This document shows positions 7,282 to 11,869 of a DNA stretch of 11,869 nucleotides, piece after piece (the stretch's first letter is position 1; every line of letters starts with the position of its first letter). This stretch comes from UBA3537 sp049889395. Lineage in GTDB: Bacteria; Bacteroidota; Bacteroidia; Flavobacteriales; Flavobacteriaceae. Position numbers and translations under genes: made by a program. The DNA lies in the NCBI GenBank assembly GCA_049889395.1, contig JBMHDM010000013.1, positions 1 to 11,869 on the forward strand, given 5' to 3'. The notes under the pieces were generated by a model that made no database searches, had not been told where the DNA came from, and worked only from the letters and a program-made list of their open reading frames with translations.

Positions 7282-8667
7282 ATGACAAAAAAATCATATT
7301 TACTTGTAATTACAATCATTTCAGCACTTGGTGGTTTTTTATTTGGCTACGATACTGGTGTGATTAATGGGGCCCAATTTTATCTAAGCAAATATTTTGA
7401 ATTAACTGACGCTATGAAGGGATGGGTTGTGGGCAGCGCCTTGATTGGTTGTTTTTTTGGGGCTGTATCATCTGGGTGGCTAAGTCAAAAAGCAGGCCGA
7501 AAAAACGCCCTCATTGTTGCAGCGGTATTGTTCGCCGTTTCGGCTTACGGATCTGGGCTTCCAGATGTTTTTCAAGAGAGTGTCAGTTTATTGGTGCTTT
7601 TTCGTGTTATTGGTGGGCTGGGAATTGGTATTGCTTCCATGAATGCACCCATGTATATTGCAGAGATTGCCCCAAGTTCGATTCGTGGTAAAATGGTAAC
7701 CTACTATCAACTGGCTATTGTACTCGGTTTTTTTATTGTTTTCCTCATCACGTATTTAATTGGAAATCAATTAACTCAATCTGAAAATATCGAGTATGGA
7801 TGGCGATATATGTTTTGGTCCGAACTTATTCCCAGCGCTATCTTTCTAGTGTTGTTATTTCTTATTCCAAAAAGCCCAAGGTGGTTGTGCTTGAATGGGC
7901 ATTATGAAGAGGCGCTGCGTATATTAGAAAAGATTCAAGGTCATGACAACGCCCAAAAGGATCTTCAAAACATAAAAACTTCCATTGCAACAGAACAGGG
8001 TTCTAAAGCGTCTGTTAATTACGGTTCAAAAGTGATTCTAACCATTATTATTATTGGATCTACTCTTTCCATTCTACAACAGTTCACTGGAATTAATGCC
8101 GTGTTATACTATGGCGCGGATATTTTTGAAAAGGCTTTAGGTTTTGGGCAAGATGATGTTTTGAAACAACAAGTATTACTCGCTTTCATCAATGTTGTTT
8201 TCACATTAGTAGCTATGTATAGTGTGGATAAGCTTGGGCGCAAGCCCTTAATTTATGCAGGCTCAATAGGGATGATTATTGGGTTTTTGTTACTCGGGGT
8301 AACCCTTCAACAGGAATTTGTTGGAGTCTTGTCCTTGATGGGTGTTTTGATTTTCATTGGTTCATTTTCGCTGTCTATGGGACCTGTGGTTTGGGTTCTG
8401 TTGTCAGAAATGTTTCCTAACAAAATAAGAAGTGTAGCGATGTCAGTAGCCGTTGCGTCTCAATGGGGAGCAAATTATATTGTATCTCAGTCATTCCCCA
8501 TGGTAATGGGAAGTGACTTGAACAACAGTCCATCGTGGAATGGTTCACTACCTTACTTCATTTTTATAGGTTTCATTTTAATTATCGTTATTATAACCCA
8601 TCAATTTGTTCCAGAGACAAAAGGAAAATCTTTGGAAGAGCTTGAGAATATCTGGGATGATTTTTGA
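7282..8667 (+). CDS. MFS sugar porter (sugar:H+ symporter family)
   Basis: The product is a 461-residue inner-membrane protein with about 12 hydrophobic helices. It carries the signature sequences of the XylE/GLUT-type sugar porter family in order: GGFLFGYDTGVINGA near 17-31, the AGRKNA loop near 71-76, a RGK motif at 135-137, PKSPRWL at 196-202 (usually PESPRWL), QQFTGINAVLYYG at 266-278, DKLGRKP at 316-322, LLSEMFPNKIR near 373-383, and PETKGKSLEEL at 444-454. The central loop of about 45 residues (205-250) and short tails are normal. It starts 17 bases after the second sulfatase stop and is the last clear gene of the operon. It is likely to import the monosaccharide released by the lipoprotein enzymes. 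The sugar (arabinose, galactose, xylose, anhydro-galactose or another) cannot be told from sequence. Confidence 0.95.
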   Translation: MTKKSYLLVITIISALGGFLFGYDTGVINGAQFYLSKYFELTDAMKGWVVGSALIGCFFGAVSSGWLSQKAGRKNALIVAAVLFAVSAYGSGLPDVFQESVSLLVLFRVIGGLGIGIASMNAPMYIAEIAPSSIRGKMVTYYQLAIVLGFFIVFLITYLIGNQLTQSENIEYGWRYMFWSELIPSAIFLVLLFLIPKSPRWLCLNGHYEEALRILEKIQGHDNAQKDLQNIKTSIATEQGSKASVNYGSKVILTIIIIGSTLSILQQFTGINAVLYYGADIFEKALGFGQDDVLKQQVLLAFINVVFTLVAMYSVDKLGRKPLIYAGSIGMIIGFLLLGVTLQQEFVGVLSLMGVLIFIGSFSLSMGPVVWVLLSEMFPNKIRSVAMSVAVASQWGANYIVSQSFPMVMGSDLNNSPSWNGSLPYFIFIGFILIIVIITHQFVPETKGKSLEELENIWDDF

Positions 8668-8720
8668 TGATTACACAAAACGATTTAAGGGCATTCTTCG
8701 GCAAAAGCCGCTTTGAGTAA
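8667..8720 (+). other. 17-codon frame overlapping the porter stop, possible gene remnant
   Basis: ATG 8667-8669 overlaps the porter's TGA (TGATG) and encodes a 17-residue frame ending at TAA 8718-8720. The overlap is typical of translational coupling, so this could be the scar of a further operon gene. The peptide is too short to assign, and chance overlaps of this type are common. Confidence 0.2.
8699..8710 (+). terminator. Weak hairpin after the porter gene
   Basis: CGGC-AAAA-GCCG forms a 4-bp GC stem 31 bases after the porter stop. It could be enclosed by a longer ACAAAAC (8675-8681) / GTTTTGT (8727-8733) pairing. No clear U-tract follows, so it is only a weak terminator candidate for the operon. 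Confidence 0.25.
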
Positions 8721-8811
8721 TTTGGGGTTTTGTAACTTCCCATTACGCTGTTTTTGAATTAAGTTTTTAATTAGTTAATAGAATCTTCATTTGATTTACT
8801 CTCTAAGCCTT

Positions 8812-8849
8812 AGTTTAAAATCAATATTGTCGATTCAATATTAAAATAC
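8812..8849. repeat. 38-bp direct repeat, right copy
   Basis: This is the second copy of the repeat found at 267-304, 36 of 38 bases identical. It lies in the 269-base gap between the convergent porter and CotH genes. Here it contains a perfect inverted repeat, AATATTG (8823-8829) and CAATATT (8836-8842) around TCGATT. That symmetry is partly lost in the left copy. Nothing else recognisable fills this gap apart from the short frame and weak hairpin near the porter stop. Confidence 0.85.
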
Positions 8850-8936
8850 GCCTTTATTACTTTAATTTATATTGAGCTTGGCTAAAATTGATTTAGAAAT
8901 AATTGTGATCGACACTGAGGAGATTAACAACGACAC

Positions 8937-10397
<1,461 letters not shown>

Positions 10398-10420
10398 GAG
10401 TAACTATTTGATATTTAATG

Positions 10421-10446
10421 ATCTAAATTGGTTAACCGATTTAGAT
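10421..10446. promoter_or_regulatory. 26-bp near-perfect palindrome upstream of the CotH gene
   Basis: Arms ATCTAAAT and ATTTAGAT flank a TGGTTAACCG centre. The whole is symmetric except for one T/G position pair. It lies 24-49 bases upstream of the CotH ATG. On the minus strand it directly follows TATGTTTA (10457-10450), which matches 7 of 8 bases of the Bacteroidota -7 pattern. It would therefore cover the transcription start. This placement fits a repressor operator, or a hairpin at the 5' end of the mRNA. No cognate regulator is evident. Confidence 0.6.
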
Positions 10447-10449
10447 TGG

Positions 10450-10457
10450 TAAACATA
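10450..10457 (-). promoter_or_regulatory. Possible -7 element for the CotH gene
   Basis: On the minus strand the bases read TATGTTTA, one mismatch from TAnnTTTG. The predicted start of transcription falls inside the adjacent palindrome. No clear -33 TTG was found at the normal spacing. Confidence 0.35.
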
Positions 10458-10512
10458 GTGAAATTATTTGTTTAAAAAAAACAGGGCCTTAAAACCCAGA
10501 GAAGACTGAAGA

Positions 10513-10555
10513 AATAAAAAAAGGGATAAATCTAAAAAAGAAGATTTATCCCTTT
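10513..10555 (-). terminator. Strong rho-independent terminator, minus strand, with no gene feeding it
   Basis: A perfect 14-bp stem (10520-10533 with 10542-10555, core GGGATAAATC/GATTTATCCC) closes an 8-base loop. On the minus strand it is followed by a TTTTTTT run (10526-10513 region). The polarity means it ends transcription coming from the right. The only thing to its right on that strand is the GC-rich tRNA-end-like block, since the integrase points the other way. It could be the original terminator of a tRNA gene split off by integration. Confidence 0.85.
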
Positions 10556-10556
10556 G

Positions 10557-10580
10557 TGTACTGAAGGCGGGAGTACAATT
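10557..10580 (-). other. tRNA 3'-end-like block, candidate attachment site
   Basis: Read on the minus strand, this block gives TTGTACT-CCCGC-CTTCAGT-ACA. That has the shape of a T-loop end, T-stem 3' strand, acceptor 3' strand and discriminator of a tRNA. The 5' partner strands (GCGGG for the T-stem) are absent, and the sequence becomes AT-rich exactly where the T-loop would continue. A strong terminator follows at normal tRNA distance, and a tyrosine recombinase gene begins about 130 bases on the other side. This is the expected look of an attL/attR scar. The tRNA identity is not known, and the block also has 5-bp inverted ends (GTACT/AGTAC), so chance remains possible. Confidence 0.35.
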
Positions 10581-10686
10581 AATGTATTTATTTAAATCAA
10601 ATTATATCATTTTACACACTTATACAGGTTAAATATAAAATAAATAAATATAATTACAGCCAGAATTATGTAAATAAATGTAAATT

Positions 10687-10708
10687 TACCGTACAAATAC
10701 CGTACAAA
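10687..10708. repeat. 11-bp tandem direct repeat at the integrase start
   Basis: TACCGTACAAA occurs twice with no spacer, ending one base before the integrase ATG (10710). The period is one helical turn. Candidate roles are arm-type integrase binding sites or an operator over the translation start. The unit is not seen elsewhere in the window. Confidence 0.7.
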
Positions 10709-10709
10709 A

Positions 10710-11869
10710 ATGGCTACAGTGAAATTTTTATATCGCTCAACTAGGGATGTTGCCCCATTAACTCTTAGACTCTCATTTCGTAATGGGTTAAAGGATCATG
10801 TTATTGAATCTAAAACTCAAATAGTTTGTAGTAAACAGGACTGGAAGCTTCTACAAAATTCAAAGCGGATTAAGGACGCTAGATTAAAAAATAAAAAAAT
10901 TGAGTTCGACAAAGATACTATGGACATTGAACGTCATGTTCTGACAGCTTATAATAATTCTAACCCAAACACGGTAGATAAATTATGGCTCCAAGGTCAA
11001 CTTGATACATATTACGGTAAGGTTAATGAAGACGTTATTTCTGATAAGATCTTAGAATACTTTAAGAAATACCTGGAATTAATAAAAAATAATATTACAA
11101 AAACAACCCATTCCAGATATAACACTTGTTATGAGTTTACAAAGCGTTTCATAGATGGAAGTAAATATTTTAACAAAAACACTATAATTTCTGATATTGA
11201 TGTTGATTTCTATAATAAATTTAGAGATTATGGCCTTGATAACAAATATTCTTTAAGTACAATAAATAAATACTTTAGTGCAATAAAAACCATGTGTAAC
11301 TATGCATATGCCCACCATGGTATACAATTAAGTCATAGATACAACCTTATAAAAATTAAAGCTAATCGCATGCCAGTTGTTTATCTAACAATGGATGAGC
11401 TAAAGTTAATAGGCAGTTTGAAAAGTAATCAACTTGGTCCTAGATTGGATAACGTTAGGGATTGGCTTTTAATTAGCTGTCTAACAGGTCAAAGAATCTC
11501 TGACTTTATGAACTTTAGTACAGATAATATAAGAGAAGTTGATGGAATCAAGTTGATGGATATCTTTCAAGAAAAAGGTAAAAAGTATGTTACTATCCCT
11601 ATCTTAGATCAAGTTATTGAAATAATGAAAAAATACAATGGCAGCTTCCCAAAACAACTCTCGGATCAAAAGTATAATGACTATGTCAAAGAAGTTGTTA
11701 AGCTTGCTGGGATTGATGAGATAACATACGGCGGTGTAGCAAAAGTTGTACCTGGAATAGGAAAAAGAAAAATTATGGGAGACTACCCAAAATATGAACT
11801 CATTTCGTCTCATGTGGGAAGAAGATCATTTGCTACTAACTTTTATGGAAAAATTAGAACCCCATGGCT
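10710..11869 (+). CDS. Tyrosine recombinase / site-specific integrase, N-terminal part
   Basis: An open frame starts at ATG 10710 (MATVKFLYRS) and leaves the window after 386 codons. The N-terminal arm-like segment (about 1-80) and a SAM-like core-binding domain (about 105-210, containing STINKYFSAIKTMCNYAYAHHG) precede the catalytic domain. Catalytic residues seen are Arg262 in CLTGQRISDF, a Lys in the KGKKYVTIPI strand, and His368/Arg371 in SSHVGRRSF. The final His/Trp and nucleophilic Tyr lie beyond the edge. The architecture is that of Bacteroidota phage/conjugative-element integrases, which cut and rejoin attachment sites. The position beside a tRNA-end-like block and a gene-less terminator suggests it is the first gene of an integrated element extending to the right. 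Whether the gene is intact cannot be judged here. Confidence 0.92.
   Translation, partial: MATVKFLYRSTRDVAPLTLRLSFRNGLKDHVIESKTQIVCSKQDWKLLQNSKRIKDARLKNKKIEFDKDTMDIERHVLTAYNNSNPNTVDKLWLQGQLDTYYGKVNEDVISDKILEYFKKYLELIKNNITKTTHSRYNTCYEFTKRFIDGSKYFNKNTIISDIDVDFYNKFRDYGLDNKYSLSTINKYFSAIKTMCNYAYAHHGIQLSHRYNLIKIKANRMPVVYLTMDELKLIGSLKSNQLGPRLDNVRDWLLISCLTGQRISDFMNFSTDNIREVDGIKLMDIFQEKGKKYVTIPILDQVIEIMKKYNGSFPKQLSDQKYNDYVKEVVKLAGIDEITYGGVAKVVPGIGKRKIMGDYPKYELISSHVGRRSFATNFYGKIRTPW

Larger units (their letters stand above)
10398..10709. other. 312-base intergenic region between CotH and integrase genes
   Basis: The two genes diverge from this gap. From left to right it holds a 26-bp palindrome with a -7-like element, a weak hairpin with a minus-strand T-run (about 10470-10500), a strong minus-strand terminator, a GC-rich tRNA-end-like block, AT-rich sequence with ATGTAAAT twice (10668-10675 and 10678-10685), and an 11-bp tandem repeat at the integrase start. 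No additional gene was seen. Confidence 0.7.

Noticed and set aside
7422..7691. Plus-strand frame of 89 codons within the sugar porter gene
   Set aside because: It is out of frame with clear porter motifs and its Cys/Trp-rich composition is typical of a shadow frame.
267..8849. The 38-bp repeats as terminal repeats of an insertion sequence or transposon
   Set aside because: They are direct, not inverted, and no transposase lies between them. The tyrosine recombinase is outside the bracketed region.
10561..10640. A complete tRNA gene upstream of the integrase
   Set aside because: Only a 3'-end-like block is present. The anticodon arm, D arm and 5' acceptor strand cannot be found in the AT-rich sequence beside it.
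11604..11813. Minus-strand frame at the right end
   Set aside because: It is the reverse of the integrase catalytic domain, whose conserved residues are on the plus strand.

Overview
The window is AT-rich, with long A/T-rich intergenic stretches, weak ribosome-binding sites, Bacteroidota-type lipoprotein signals and a sulfatase/DUF1680 sugar-degradation cluster. This points to Bacteroidota, most likely a marine Flavobacteriia member. The assignment is inferred from style and gene content only.

Layout. (1) 1-116 is the 3' end of a SnoaL/NTF2-like gene, closed by a clear hairpin terminator. (2) 304-8667 is a compact carbohydrate-utilisation module. An AraC-family regulator on the minus strand faces a plus-strand operon: PhyH-type Fe(II)/2-oxoglutarate dioxygenase, a 27-codon remnant resembling a sugar-phosphate isomerase/epimerase, a DUF1680 (GH127-type) lipoprotein, two lipoprotein S1 sulfatases, and an inner-membrane MFS sugar porter. 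The genes overlap or nearly touch (ATGA overlaps at 2165 and 4207, a 35-base overlap at 5600-5634, and a 17-base gap before the porter). (3) 8937-10397 is a minus-strand CotH-family lipoprotein with a Gly/Pro-rich tandem repeat. A near-perfect 26-bp palindrome lies just upstream of it. (4) From 10520 rightwards there is a minus-strand terminator with no gene feeding it, a short GC-rich block resembling a tRNA 3' end, an 11-bp tandem repeat, and a tyrosine recombinase that runs off the window. This looks like the left edge of an integrated element.

How the module may work (inference). The lipoprotein sulfatases and DUF1680 glycosidase would desulfate and cleave oligosaccharides from a sulfated polysaccharide, probably algal, at the cell surface or in the periplasm. 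The MFS porter would import the released sugar. The cytoplasmic PhyH enzyme would oxidise it or remove a modification from it, and the AraC protein would sense a sugar and switch the operon on. No SusC/SusD pair or endo-acting hydrolase is in the window, so the module depends on functions encoded elsewhere.

Most notable points: the isomerase-like deletion scar between the PhyH and DUF1680 genes; the first sulfatase, which keeps its formylglycine Cys but has Leu and Trp where the canonical Arg and His belong; a 38-bp direct repeat (36/38 identical) bracketing the whole module; and the attachment-site-like junction before the integrase.
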